This document shows, one piece after another, positions 44,202-52,987 of a stretch of 64,000 bases of DNA. The translations under genes and the position numbers were made by a program. Where the stretch lies: contig JAFEDU010000003.1 in NCBI GenBank assembly GCA_018241425.1, forward strand, positions 124,001-188,000, read 5' to 3'. Source of the DNA: Pseudomonadota bacterium. Lineage in GTDB: Bacteria; Pseudomonadota; Gammaproteobacteria; Steroidobacterales; Steroidobacteraceae. Position 1 is the stretch's first letter. Each line of letters starts with the position of its first letter. The notes under the pieces are model-generated. The model made no database searches, was not told where the DNA came from, and saw nothing but the letters and a program-made list of their open reading frames with translations.

Positions 44202-45353
44202 ATTCCAACAAGCCGCGTCCCCCGGGTCGCCGTCATCCACGACTGGCTGGTCGTCAACGGCGGGGCGGAACGCGTGCTTGCCCGCATCCTGCAGTGCTAT
44301 CCGCAGGCGGAGGTGTTCACGCTCGTGGACTTCCTGCCGGCTGCCGAGCGCGGCTTCCTGGCCGGGCATCCGGTGCACACCTCGTTCCTGCAGCGCGCCC
44401 CGCTGGCACGGCGCTTCTACCGCCATTACCTGCCGTGGATGCCACTCGCGGTCGAGTCCTTCGACCTGTCGGGGTTCGACCTGGTGATCTCGAGCTCCTA
44501 CTGCGTCGCCAAGGGCGTGCTCACGGGTCCCGACCAGACGCACGTGAGCTACGTGCATTCCCCGATGCGCTACGCCTGGGACCTGCAGCACCAGTACCTC
44601 AGGCAGCATGGCCTCGAGCACGGAGTGGGCGGCTTTCTCACGCGCCGCCTGCTGCACGAGCTGCGCCTGTGGGACGTACGCACGGCCAACGGCGTCGACG
44701 TCTTCATCGCCAACTCCGACTTCATCGCGCGGCGTATCTGGAAGATCTACCGCCGCGAGTCGCTGGTCGTGCATCCGCCCGTGGACACCGACTACTTCCA
44801 CCCCGGTGGCGGGGAGCGCGGCGACTTCTACCTGAGCGTGTCACGTCTGGTGCCCTACAAATGCACGCGCCTGATGGTCGAGGCCTTCGCGCGCCTCCCC
44901 GACCGTCAGCTGGTCGTGATCGGCGACGGCCCGGAACTTAAGTCCCTCAAGGCCATCGCCGGTCCCAACGTGAAGTTCCTGGGCTACCAGCCCGATGCGG
45001 TGGTCCGCGAACACCTGCAGCGCGCCCGCGCGTACCTGTATGCGGCGCTCGAGGACTTCGGGATCGCGCCGGTGGAAGCGATGGCCTGCGGCACGCCCGT
45101 GATCGCCTACGGCAAGGGGGGTGTCAGCGAATCCGTCATCGACGGGCGCTGCGGGGTGCTGTACCCGGAGCAGACCTCCGAGTCGCTGGCAGAGGGGATC
45201 GCCAGCTTCGAGCGGCGCGCGGCGCGCTTCAGCTCCGCCGACATCCGCGCGCAGGCCCTGCGCTTCAGCCCGGAGCGCTTCATGCACCAGTTCCGCGACT
45301 GCATCGAGCAGCAGCTCGGCCAGCACGTGCCGACGGTCCGCGCGGCCGGCTAG
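44202..45353 (+). CDS. Glycosyltransferase family 4 (WbaZ-like), start codon uncertain
   Basis: A protein of about 383 residues. The conserved N-terminal strand and loop 'VAVIHDWLVVNGGAERVL' is coded from 44226, but between the in-frame stop at 44163 and GTG 44274 there is no ATG, GTG or TTG. I give ATT 44202 as a possible rare start; ATC 44184 is another. GTG 44274 would remove the acceptor loop. The rest is intact: 'VSYVHSPMRYAWDLQHQYL', 'VIANSDFIARRIWKIYRR', 'SRLVPYKCTRLMVEAF', and 'EDFGIAPVEAMACGTPVIAYGKGG' (EX7E, theme). These fit the mannosyltransferase-like WbaZ/RfbZ group. It lies 13 bases upstream of the exosortase gene. Confidence 0.82.
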   Translation: MPTSRVPRVAVIHDWLVVNGGAERVLARILQCYPQAEVFTLVDFLPAAERGFLAGHPVHTSFLQRAPLARRFYRHYLPWMPLAVESFDLSGFDLVISSSYCVAKGVLTGPDQTHVSYVHSPMRYAWDLQHQYLRQHGLEHGVGGFLTRRLLHELRLWDVRTANGVDVFIANSDFIARRIWKIYRRESLVVHPPVDTDYFHPGGGERGDFYLSVSRLVPYKCTRLMVEAFARLPDRQLVVIGDGPELKSLKAIAGPNVKFLGYQPDAVVREHLQRARAYLYAALEDFGIAPVEAMACGTPVIAYGKGGVSESVIDGRCGVLYPEQTSESLAEGIASFERRAARFSSADIRAQALRFSPERFMHQFRDCIEQQLGQHVPTVRAAG

Positions 45354-45366
45354 GGAGCACCGGGTC

Positions 45367-46977
45367 ATGCACGAGATCGCGCAGCCCCCGCCGGTGCAGC
45401 GTTTCAGGCCGCTACCCGGGACCTGGCTGCTGTTCGGCTGTGGCGCGCTGCTCCTGGTCGCGCTGTTCGCGAATACCTTCGTGTACCTCTTCGATGCCTG
45501 GCACCGCGAGGAATACAGCCATGGCTTCCTGGTGCCGGTGATCAGTGCCTACCTCCTGTGGCAGCGGCGCGCGGCCTTCACGGCGGCCGGCTGGCACGGC
45601 TCGTGGGCCGGCGTCGCGCTCCTGGTGGCGGGCCTTGCGATCTATTTCGTCGGCATGCTCGCTTCCATCACCACCATCGATGCCTACGCGTTCGTGCTGG
45701 TGCTGATGGGCGCGGCGTGGGCGATGTTGGGCTGGCCGGCGTTCCGGATCGCGCTGGTGCCGCTGGCGCTGCTGCTGCTCATGAACCCGATCCCCAACTT
45801 CTTCTACTACAACCTGTCCTCGCAGCTGCAGCTGTGGTCCTCGCAGCTCGGGGTCGCCTTCATCCGGCTGTGCGGCGTGAGCGTCTTCCTCGAAGGCAAC
45901 GTCATCGACCTCGGCAGCTTCAAGCTGCAGGTCGCGGAGGCCTGCAGCGGCCTGCGCTACCTGTTCCCGCTCATGACGCTCGGGGTGATCATCGCCTACC
46001 TGTTCCGCGGCCGGCGCTGGATGCGCTGGCTCCTGTTCCTGTCCACGGTCCCCATCACGCTCCTCATGAACAGCCTGCGCATCGGCATCATCGGCGTGCT
46101 GGTCGACCGCTACGGCCCGGAGCAGGCAGAAGGATTCCTGCACCAGTTCGAGGGCTGGGTGGTGTTCATGGCATGCCTTGCGGTGCTGCTGCTCGAGGCA
46201 TGGCTGCTGTTGCGCCTGAGCGGCGATGGCCGCCGCTTCCGCGACGTGTTCGCCCTCGAGGTGGTCGAGGCACAGGGCGGTGCCCGTCAGGCAGGCGGCG
46301 CGCGGCTTTCACCCCCTGCGATCGCCGCCCTGGTACTGCTCCTGGTGGCGGTGTTCCCGGCCCGGGCGCTGCCGCAGCGGGTCGAGGTGCGGCCGGCCCG
46401 GTCGGATTTCGCGGAGTTCCCCCTGCAGCTCGGCGATTACCACGGCCGCCGCCAGGCACTCGAGTCGGTCTACCTCGACACGCTGAAGCTCGATGACTAC
46501 GTGCTCGCGGACTTCTCGCTGCCGGCGGACGCCGGTGCGCCGGCGATGCTCGCCGCGGCCCCGGTCAACCTCTACGTCGCCTACTATGCGTCCCAGCGCA
46601 CGGGTGAGTCGGCGCATTCGCCGCGCTCCTGCCTGCCCGGGGGTGGATGGCGCATGCTGGATTTCGGCGTATATCCGCTGGCCGCCGTGCCGGGGGGATT
46701 CGGCGCACTTCAGGTCAACCGCGCGATCGTGCAGCAGGGCACGAGCCGGCAGCTCGTCTACTACTGGTTCCAAGAGCGTGGGCGCGACATCACCAGCGAG
46801 TACAAGGTGAAGTGGTACCTGCTGCGCGATGCCCTCACGCGCAACCGCACCGACGGGGCGCTGGTGCGCCTGATCACACCGCTCGCCGAGAACGAGCCTG
46901 CCGCCGACGGGGATGCCCGGCTCGCCGCGTTCGCGGCCCGCGCGCTGCCCGAACTGAAGCACTACCTGCCCGACTGA
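45367..46977 (+). CDS. xrtD: Exosortase fused to EpsI domain (XrtD-type, VPLPA-CTERM)
   Basis: A 536-residue membrane protein. ATG 45367 follows AGGGAGC. The exosortase part (about residues 15-300, eight helices) has the catalytic set: Cys193 in 'VAEACSGLRYL', Arg238 in 'MNSLRIGIIG' and His259 in 'FLHQFEGW'. After a further helix, residues 330-536 form an EpsI domain ('ESVYLDTLKLDDYVLADF', 'SPRSCLPGGGWRM', 'YYWFQERGRDI'). The fused exosortase-EpsI form is known for XrtD, whose targets carry VPLPA-CTERM tails, and such proteins are coded at 1637 and 26654. It would cut those tails and join or release the proteins at the cell surface. The subtype is inferred from fusion and tails. Confidence 0.88.
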   Translation: MHEIAQPPPVQRFRPLPGTWLLFGCGALLLVALFANTFVYLFDAWHREEYSHGFLVPVISAYLLWQRRAAFTAAGWHGSWAGVALLVAGLAIYFVGMLASITTIDAYAFVLVLMGAAWAMLGWPAFRIALVPLALLLLMNPIPNFFYYNLSSQLQLWSSQLGVAFIRLCGVSVFLEGNVIDLGSFKLQVAEACSGLRYLFPLMTLGVIIAYLFRGRRWMRWLLFLSTVPITLLMNSLRIGIIGVLVDRYGPEQAEGFLHQFEGWVVFMACLAVLLLEAWLLLRLSGDGRRFRDVFALEVVEAQGGARQAGGARLSPPAIAALVLLLVAVFPARALPQRVEVRPARSDFAEFPLQLGDYHGRRQALESVYLDTLKLDDYVLADFSLPADAGAPAMLAAAPVNLYVAYYASQRTGESAHSPRSCLPGGGWRMLDFGVYPLAAVPGGFGALQVNRAIVQQGTSRQLVYYWFQERGRDITSEYKVKWYLLRDALTRNRTDGALVRLITPLAENEPAADGDARLAAFAARALPELKHYLPD

Positions 46978-46979
46978 TC

Positions 46980-48611
46980 ATGAACCCGTTCTTCCAGCTC
47001 ACGCTCGCGATCGCGGTCAGCATGCTGGTCATCCCGATCGTGCGCCACTTCGCCCCACGCCTCGGGCTGGTCGACCTGCCCGACCCGCGCAAGGTGCACG
47101 CAGTGCCGATACCGCGCGTGGGGGGCTGGGGCATCACGGCGGGCATGATCCTGCCGCTCCTGCTGGCGGCCCGCTTCGAGCCGCTCGCGCAGTCCTTCCT
47201 CATCGGCACCTTCACGCTGTTCGTGTTCGGGGTGTGGGACGATGCCCGCACCATCAGCCATTGGCCCAAGTTCGCAGGCCAGCTGCTCGCCGCCGGGGTG
47301 GTGGTGCTATACGGGGACCTGTGGGTCTCCCACGTACCGTTCCTGGACGTCACGCTGCCGGCCGCAGTCGGCAAGCCGTTCACGATCTTCGCGCTCGTCG
47401 GCGTGATCAACGCCATCAACCATTCCGACGGGCTCGACGGGCTCGCCGGCGGTGAGTCCATCCTCAGCCTCGCTGCGCTCGCGATCCTCGGCTACATCTC
47501 CGACAGCCCGCTGATCCTGAGCATTGCGCTCGCGGCCATGGGCGGAATCGTCGGCTTTCTGCGCTACAACAGCCATCCCGCCTACGTCTTCATGGGCGAC
47601 TGCGGCAGCCAGGTGCTGGGCTTCACGCTCGGGTTCCTGGTGATCTACCTCACGCAGGTCGCGAACACGGCCGTCAGTGCCGCGCTGCCGCTCCTGATCC
47701 TCGGGGTGCCGATCGCCGACATCCTGGCCGTGTTCTACCAGCGCATCCGCGGCGGGATGAACTGGTTCCAGGCCACCCGCAACCACGTGCACCACCGCCT
47801 GATGGATCTCGGGTTCGACCACTACGAGACCGTGGTGATCATCTATTCCCTCCAGGCGGTGCTGGTGGTGAGTGGCGTGCTGGCGCGCTACGAGTCCGAC
47901 TACACGGTTGCCGGGATCTACGCGCTCGCGATCGCGGGCCTCTTCGGCGCCCTGTACCTCGGCGAGCGCACCCGCTGGCGCGTCGGCCGCGCACGTGGGG
48001 CGCCCTCGCGGCTTTCGAGCCTGGTGGCTCGCATCAAGGCGAGCCCGGCGCTGCTCAAGGGCCCGCTGCGCGTCATCACGCTCCTGACGCCAGTGCTGAT
48101 GGTGCTGAGCGCCCTGTGGGTGGCGCACATCCCGTCGGACTTCGCCGCGACCGCGGCGCTCCTGGCGCTCGTGCCTGCCGCACAGCTCCTGTGGCCGAAG
48201 TCCCTGCAGCCGGCGCTCTTGCGCCTGGCCATCTACGCGACCGCGATGTTTCCGGCCTACCTCCTCATCAGCCACCCGGAGGCCGTGCCGCAGAGCCTGC
48301 AGACCGTGATCACGGGACTGATCGTGGTGCTGGCACTCGCAGTCGTGCTGTACGTGCGCTTCGGCACCGAGCAGCGCTTCGGGTCGACCCCGACCGACTA
48401 CCTGATCGTGTGCGGGGTGGCGGCGCTGGCGGTCTTCGGCAGCATCGCGGTCAATTCCCGGCAGGTCGTCGAGGCGGTGCTGTTCGCAGCCGTGCTCATG
48501 TACGCCTGCGAGATCATCATCGGGCGCACCCCGCTCCTGGGCAGCCGCCGTCTGCTCCAGTTCTCGACCCTCGCCACCCTGCTGCTTATCTCGCTCCGGG
48601 GCGCCTTCTAG
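46980..48611 (+). CDS. WecA-like undecaprenyl-phosphate sugar-1-phosphate transferase, extended
   Basis: A 543-residue polytopic enzyme, two bases after the exosortase stop. Motifs of the MraY/WecA (PNPT) family are clear: 'DLPDPRKVHAVPIPRVGG', 'GVWDDARTISHWPKF', 'INHSDGLDGLAGG', 'VFMGDCGSQVLGF' and 'HVHHRLMDLGF'. It should start the lipid-linked repeat unit by moving a HexNAc-1-phosphate onto undecaprenyl phosphate. WecA proteins are about 350 residues. Here about 200 more residues at the C-terminus hold some six extra helices of unknown role. It is the last gene of the EPS locus. Confidence 0.88.
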   Translation: MNPFFQLTLAIAVSMLVIPIVRHFAPRLGLVDLPDPRKVHAVPIPRVGGWGITAGMILPLLLAARFEPLAQSFLIGTFTLFVFGVWDDARTISHWPKFAGQLLAAGVVVLYGDLWVSHVPFLDVTLPAAVGKPFTIFALVGVINAINHSDGLDGLAGGESILSLAALAILGYISDSPLILSIALAAMGGIVGFLRYNSHPAYVFMGDCGSQVLGFTLGFLVIYLTQVANTAVSAALPLLILGVPIADILAVFYQRIRGGMNWFQATRNHVHHRLMDLGFDHYETVVIIYSLQAVLVVSGVLARYESDYTVAGIYALAIAGLFGALYLGERTRWRVGRARGAPSRLSSLVARIKASPALLKGPLRVITLLTPVLMVLSALWVAHIPSDFAATAALLALVPAAQLLWPKSLQPALLRLAIYATAMFPAYLLISHPEAVPQSLQTVITGLIVVLALAVVLYVRFGTEQRFGSTPTDYLIVCGVAALAVFGSIAVNSRQVVEAVLFAAVLMYACEIIIGRTPLLGSRRLLQFSTLATLLLISLRGAF

Positions 48612-48637
48612 GGGTCGGAAACGGCCTTCAGGAGCTT

Positions 48638-48667
48638 CCGCCGGGTTCCCCGGAACCCCGAAGGCGG
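48638..48667 (+). terminator. Hairpin at the end of the EPS locus
   Basis: Outer arms CCGCC (48638-48642) and GGCGG (48663-48667) enclose an inner stem GGGTTC/GAACCC (48643-48648, 48653-48658) with a four-base loop. It starts 26 bases after the EPS stop. There is no T-run, but it is well placed as a terminator before glmS. Confidence 0.45.
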
Positions 48668-48686
48668 GGGTTAACTCTCACTCTTA

Positions 48687-48692
48687 TATAAT
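48687..48692 (+). promoter_or_regulatory. Candidate -10 element (TATAAT) upstream of glmS
   Basis: A perfect TATAAT lies 175 bases before the glmS ATG in otherwise GC-rich DNA. No good -35 is seen at 16-18 bases (GCGGGG there). If used, the glmS leader would be about 165 bases long. I saw no glmS ribozyme in it. Confidence 0.35.
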
Positions 48693-48866
48693 GGCGCCCG
48701 GGCGCGGCATCGGCCCGTACGGCCCCTACGGCCCCTAAGGACGCCGCCTCCCCGGAGCAATCGCCACTTTTGTGAGTGAAATCAGGGTTTTCCGCCCGGA
48801 TTAAGGCAAACTTCCCGGAAAGTTGAGCCGAAACGGGCCCCCGCCAGAGGCTAAGGATCCAGCAGC

Positions 48867-50702
48867 ATGTGTGGAATTGTCGGAGCAGTCGCCGAGCGTG
48901 ATGTCGTCCCCATCCTCATGGAGGGACTGAAGCGCCTGGAATACCGCGGCTACGACTCGGCCGGCATCGCCGTCCTCAACGGCTCCAAGCACCTGACGCG
49001 CCTGCGCACGGTGGGCAAGGTCGGCAAGCTGGACGAGGCCCTGGTCCAGTCCCCGACCCACGGCAAGATCGGCATCGCGCACACCCGCTGGGCGACGCAC
49101 GGCGTGCCGAGCGAGCGCAACGCCCACCCCCACATCTCCCGCGACGGGCTGGCGATCGTCCACAACGGCATCATTGAGAACCACGAGGAGCTGCGCTCCG
49201 ACCTGGAGCGCCGCGGCTATACCTTCACCTCCGAGACCGACACCGAGGTCATCGCGCACCGCGTCCACTACCACCTGAAGACCGTCGGCGACCTGTTCAA
49301 GGCGGTACGCGCCACGGTCGCCGAGCTCGAGGGCGCCTATGCGCTGGTGGTGGTGAGCGAGCACGAGCCGGAGCGCCTGATCCTCGCGCGCGAGGGCTGC
49401 CCGGTGGTGATCGGCCTGGGGGCGGACGAGAACTTCGTCGCCTCCGACGTCGCCGCGCTCCTGCCCGTGACCCGGCGCTTCATCTTCCTGGAGGAGGGCG
49501 ACGTCGCCGAAGTGCGCCGCACGTCGGTGCGCGTCATCGACGGCGACGGCAACAGCGCCGAGCGCGCGATCCGCGAGAGTGAGCTGTCCGCCGATGCCGC
49601 CGAGAAGGGGCAGTACCAGCACTACATGCTCAAGGAGATCCACGAGCAGCCACGCGCCATCGCCGACACGCTCTCCGAGCGTGTCGCCAACGGGCGCCTG
49701 CTGGAGGCGGCCTTCGGGCCCGCGGCGACCGAGGTGTTCAAGCGCACCCAGAACGTGCACATCGTCGCCTGCGGCACGAGCTACCACGCGGCGACCGTGG
49801 CCCGCTATTTCATCGAGCAGATCTGCAAGATCCCGTGCGCCGTGGACATCGCCAGCGAGTACCGCTACCGCAACCCGCTGGTGCCGGCGAACTCGCTGTT
49901 CGTCACCATCTCGCAGTCGGGCGAAACCGCGGACACATTGGCGGCGCTGCGCCTGGCGAAGCAGTCCGGGTATCTGTCCTCGCTCGCCATCTGCAACGTC
50001 CCGGAGAGCTCGCTGGTGCGCGAGTCCGAGCTGGTCATGCTCACCCGCGCGGGCCCCGAGATCGGGGTCGCCTCCACCAAGGCCTTCACGACGCAGCTGG
50101 CCGCGCTCAACATGCTGGTGGTCGCCCTGGCGCGCCACCATGGTGCGGATGCCGAGCGCGAGCGCGGGCTCGTGACGCGTCTCATCGAGCTGCCGGCGCT
50201 GGTGGAGAAGACGCTCGAGCTCGACCCCGTGATCCACCGCCTGGCGGAGCGCTTCGCCGACAAGCACCACGCACTGTTCCTCGGCCGCGGCGCGCTCTAC
50301 CCGATCGCGATGGAAGGGGCGCTCAAGCTCAAGGAGATCTCCTACATCCACGCCGAGGCGTACCCGGCCGGCGAGCTCAAGCACGGGCCGCTGGCGCTGG
50401 TGGATGCGGACATGCCGGTCGTGACCGTGGCCCCCAACAACGACCTCCTGGAGAAGCTCAAGTCGAACCTCCAGGAAGTGCGCGCACGGGGTGGCGAGCT
50501 GATCGTGTTCGCCGACCCGGAGGCCGGGATAAAGTCCAGCGACGGCGTGACCGTCATCGAGATGCCGCGCCACGTGACCTACGTGCAGGCGCCGGTGGTC
50601 TATACCATCCCGCTGCAGCTGCTCGCCTACCACGCCGCGATCCTCAAGGGCACTGACGTCGATCAGCCGCGCAACCTCGCCAAGAGTGTCACGGTCGAGT
50701 AG
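48867..50702 (+). CDS. glmS: Glutamine-fructose-6-phosphate transaminase (isomerizing)
   Basis: A 611-residue enzyme that makes glucosamine-6-phosphate from fructose-6-phosphate and glutamine, the first step to UDP-GlcNAc. It begins [10 protein letters not shown]; Cys2 is the glutaminase nucleophile once Met is removed. '[13 protein letters not shown]', '[13 protein letters not shown]' and 'VHNGIIENH' mark the glutaminase domain. Two SIS domains follow ('[10 protein letters not shown]', '[10 protein letters not shown]', '[27 protein letters not shown]' in theme), and it ends 'LAKSVTVE' as in the family. The length is normal. It follows the EPS locus but has its own likely promoter and also serves peptidoglycan and LPS. 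Confidence 0.98.
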   Translation: MCGIVGAVAERDVVPILMEGLKRLEYRGYDSAGIAVLNGSKHLTRLRTVGKVGKLDEALVQSPTHGKIGIAHTRWATHGVPSERNAHPHISRDGLAIVHNGIIENHEELRSDLERRGYTFTSETDTEVIAHRVHYHLKTVGDLFKAVRATVAELEGAYALVVVSEHEPERLILAREGCPVVIGLGADENFVASDVAALLPVTRRFIFLEEGDVAEVRRTSVRVIDGDGNSAERAIRESELSADAAEKGQYQHYMLKEIHEQPRAIADTLSERVANGRLLEAAFGPAATEVFKRTQNVHIVACGTSYHAATVARYFIEQICKIPCAVDIASEYRYRNPLVPANSLFVTISQSGETADTLAALRLAKQSGYLSSLAICNVPESSLVRESELVMLTRAGPEIGVASTKAFTTQLAALNMLVVALARHHGADAERERGLVTRLIELPALVEKTLELDPVIHRLAERFADKHHALFLGRGALYPIAMEGALKLKEISYIHAEAYPAGELKHGPLALVDADMPVVTVAPNNDLLEKLKSNLQEVRARGGELIVFADPEAGIKSSDGVTVIEMPRHVTYVQAPVVYTIPLQLLAYHAAILKGTDVDQPRNLAKSVTVE

Positions 50703-50717
50703 GACGACGGTTTGCCC

Positions 50718-50733
50718 GCGTGCCGGGGCACGC
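50718..50733 (+). terminator. Short hairpin after glmS
   Basis: GCGTGC (50718-50723) and GCACGC (50728-50733) pair around loop CGGG, 15 bases after the glmS stop. There is no T-run, so it is a weak terminator candidate. Confidence 0.3.
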
Positions 50734-50807
50734 CGCGCGACCTCGCCGGAACCCTAAGTCGTTGAAAAATATGGCGGCCGGTTGCAGGTACATCCTATGA
50801 TGGCCCG

Positions 50808-52460
50808 ATGTCCGCCATTTCTGAGCGTTCCCCGCTCGGCGCCGATGTGCTCGCCGGGCTCTCGATCGCGGGCCTGCTCCTGCCCGAGGCGGTCGCCTAC
50901 TCGGGGCTTGCGAGCCTCCCGCCCCAGGCGGGGGTAATCGCGCTCTTTGCAGGCCTTGCCTGCTATGGGCTCCTCGGGCGCAGCCCCTTTGCGATCGTCA
51001 CTGCGACCTCGTCCTCGGCCGCGGTGCTGGCCTCGGCGCTCATCAACCTGGGAGCGGGCGACGTCGCGACGCGCGTCGGCTACGCCTCGATCCTGGTCGT
51101 CGGCGCGGGCATCGCCTTCGTGCTCGCCGGTACGCTGCGGCTCGGGACCTTCTCCTCCCTGATCGCGCGGCCCGTGCTGCGCGGCTATGCCTTCGGGCTC
51201 GCGCTCGTGATCGCGGTGAAACAGTGGCCGCACATCGTGGGACTTGCGACCCACGCCACGAGCTTCTTCCCGCTCCTCGCCGAGATCGGCCGCGGTACTT
51301 CGGCCTGGCAGGTGCCGAGCCTCGCCTGCGGGCTCGCCGCCCTCGCAGGCCTGTTCCTCCTTGAGCGCGCACCGCGCATCCCGGGGGCGCTGGTCGTGAT
51401 CGTCGCCAGCATCGCCGCCTCCGGGATGCTGGCTACCCACGGCGTGGCACTGACCGGCACCCTCGCCCTCAAGATCGTGATCCCGCACTTCTTCCTGCCC
51501 GAGGGCGTGCACTGGATGCAGTTCGTGGCGTTCTCGCTGGCGCTCCTCTTCATCCTGTTCGCTGAGTCGTACAGCTCGATCCGCACCTTCGCGTTGCGCC
51601 ACGACCAGCCGGTGCAGCCCAACCGCGACCTCATCGCCTTAGGGATCGCGAACGTGGTCTCGGGCCTCTTCCAGGGGACGCCGGTCGGTGCCGGCTACTC
51701 GGGGACTTCCGCCAACGATGCCGCGGGCGCGCGCACGCGCGCCGCGGGACTGATCGCGGCGGCGGTGGTCCTGGTGCTGGTGGTGCTGTTCCTGCCCTTC
51801 ATCGAGCGCATCCCGGAGCCGGTGCTCGCGGCCATCGTGATCCACGCGGTGAGCAAGTCGCTGCGCCCGGGCGTGTTCAGCAACTACGTGCGCTGGCACC
51901 GCGACCGCCTCATCGCACTCGCCGCCGTGCTGGCGGTGCTGCTGTTCGGGGTGGTGAACGGGTTGCTCGCGGCAATCGCGTTCAGCATCGGCATGCTGCT
52001 GCGCTCGCTCGCGCAGCCGCGCCTGTCGGTGCTCGGACGGGTCGGGGAGCACGACTACGTGAACGTCGCGCGCTTCCCTGAGGCGCTCACCGACCCTGCG
52101 ATGCTCGTGCTGCGTCCGGAGGAGCCGCTGTTCTTCGCCAACGCGGAATCGATATTCAACCAGATCCGGGAGCAGGTGCTCGCGAAGCCGAAGGCACTGC
52201 TCCTCATCCTGAGCCTCGAGGAATCCCCCGACCTCGACAGCACGGCGCTGGAAACCCTGAGCGAGTTCTGCGGCTGGTTCACCGCCCGCGGCGGCACGCT
52301 GCGCGTAGCCCGCCTGAAGGACGAGGCGCGCGATGCGCTCGCGCGGGCGCACGTGCGCCAGCTCGAGGAGGGGGCGCTCGACTATTCGAGTGTCGACGAC
52401 GCGGTGAGGGGGCGCTGCGTGACTCCGGGCGCGAGCGCGCCGGCCCGTGCGCGCAGCTGA
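50808..52460 (+). CDS. SulP-family anion transporter with STAS domain
   Basis: A 550-residue polytopic carrier. The N-terminal 'GLSIAGLLLPEAVAYSGLASLPPQAG' (theme) is the SulP signature region. 'FIERIPEPVLAAIVIHAVSKSL' lies in the late transmembrane part. Residues about 430-530 are a STAS domain ('VLRPEEPLFFANAESIFNQI', 'LILSLEESPDLDSTALETL'). SulP members move sulfate, bicarbonate, or other anions with protons or sodium. The substrate cannot be told here. Neighbours give no sulfur pathway. It is likely a single-gene unit. Confidence 0.92.
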   Translation: MSAISERSPLGADVLAGLSIAGLLLPEAVAYSGLASLPPQAGVIALFAGLACYGLLGRSPFAIVTATSSSAAVLASALINLGAGDVATRVGYASILVVGAGIAFVLAGTLRLGTFSSLIARPVLRGYAFGLALVIAVKQWPHIVGLATHATSFFPLLAEIGRGTSAWQVPSLACGLAALAGLFLLERAPRIPGALVVIVASIAASGMLATHGVALTGTLALKIVIPHFFLPEGVHWMQFVAFSLALLFILFAESYSSIRTFALRHDQPVQPNRDLIALGIANVVSGLFQGTPVGAGYSGTSANDAAGARTRAAGLIAAAVVLVLVVLFLPFIERIPEPVLAAIVIHAVSKSLRPGVFSNYVRWHRDRLIALAAVLAVLLFGVVNGLLAAIAFSIGMLLRSLAQPRLSVLGRVGEHDYVNVARFPEALTDPAMLVLRPEEPLFFANAESIFNQIREQVLAKPKALLLILSLEESPDLDSTALETLSEFCGWFTARGGTLRVARLKDEARDALARAHVRQLEEGALDYSSVDDAVRGRCVTPGASAPARARS

Positions 52461-52741
52461 CCGGCCGTCCTTAATACAACAGTGCCGCTGAAGCTTGGGC
52501 ATCGCGGCGCGCGTTCGCGCCGGCCTCTCTCGCCCATGGCCCCGAAGGCTCCGGCAACGCTCACGGTGATGGCTCAGGCAGCGCTTCGTGTTACCCTCTG
52601 ACAGTCGCGGCCTCAGGGACGGTGCCGCGTTGCGTTGCGCCAAAACTAACAGGGCTGAAATCGGTCCAAATCAGAGCGGCCGCGCACGCGTCAGAGGGCT
52701 CGAAGGCACGGCACCCACTGATCGAACTCGTGGAGGACACC

Positions 52742-52936
52742 ATGGCAGACACCCCCCCGACGGGCGATAACCCGTACACGCAGGTACACGTCGTCGTAGC
52801 CGGCGATACGCTCTCGAAGATCGCGCAGAAGTACTATGGCGACCCGTCGCTGTACAACCAGATCTTCCAGGCGAACCGGGACGTTCTTAAGGATCCCAAC
52901 AAGATCTTTCCCGGCCAGAAACTGAAGATTCCCTGA
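52742..52936 (+). CDS. Small LysM-domain protein
   Basis: A 64-residue protein. ATG 52742 has a strong ribosome site (GGAGG, 6 bases away). Almost all of it is one LysM domain ('VHVVVAGDTLSKIAQKYYGD', 'NQIFQANRDVLKDPNKIFPGQKLKIP' in theme). It has no signal peptide, like the LysM part of cytoplasmic Kbp/YgaU, but it lacks the BON domain of that protein. It may bind peptidoglycan or GlcNAc polymers, or act in the cytoplasm. The 281-base gap before it holds no gene I can support. Confidence 0.88.
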   Translation: MADTPPTGDNPYTQVHVVVAGDTLSKIAQKYYGDPSLYNQIFQANRDVLKDPNKIFPGQKLKIP

Positions 52937-52940
52937 AATC

Positions 52941-52959
52941 AGCCCCGTCGATCGGGGTT
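52941..52959 (+). terminator. Hairpin between LysM and lipoprotein genes
   Basis: AGCCCCG (52941-52947) pairs with CGGGGTT (52953-52959) around loop tcgat, four bases after the LysM stop. It may weaken read-through into the lipoprotein gene or protect the upstream mRNA. Confidence 0.4.
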
Positions 52960-52987
52960 ACTCACACGCAATAAGAGGATGTCGAAC

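Noticed and set aside
48691..48738. 15-codon frame (MAPGRGIGPYGPYGP) upstream of glmS
   Set aside because: Its ATG overlaps the TATAAT, so a transcript from that promoter would not contain the start. No ribosome site is seen. The repeat is a short GGCCCSTAC direct repeat.
48693..48866. glmS leader ribozyme or riboswitch
   Set aside because: The leader has no fold or conserved core like the glmS ribozyme, which is known mainly from Gram-positive bacteria.
48801..50633. 610-codon open frame on the minus strand opposite glmS
   Set aside because: glmS is unmistakable on the plus strand. High GC leaves the antisense frame free of stops, and its translation is low-complexity and resembles no family.
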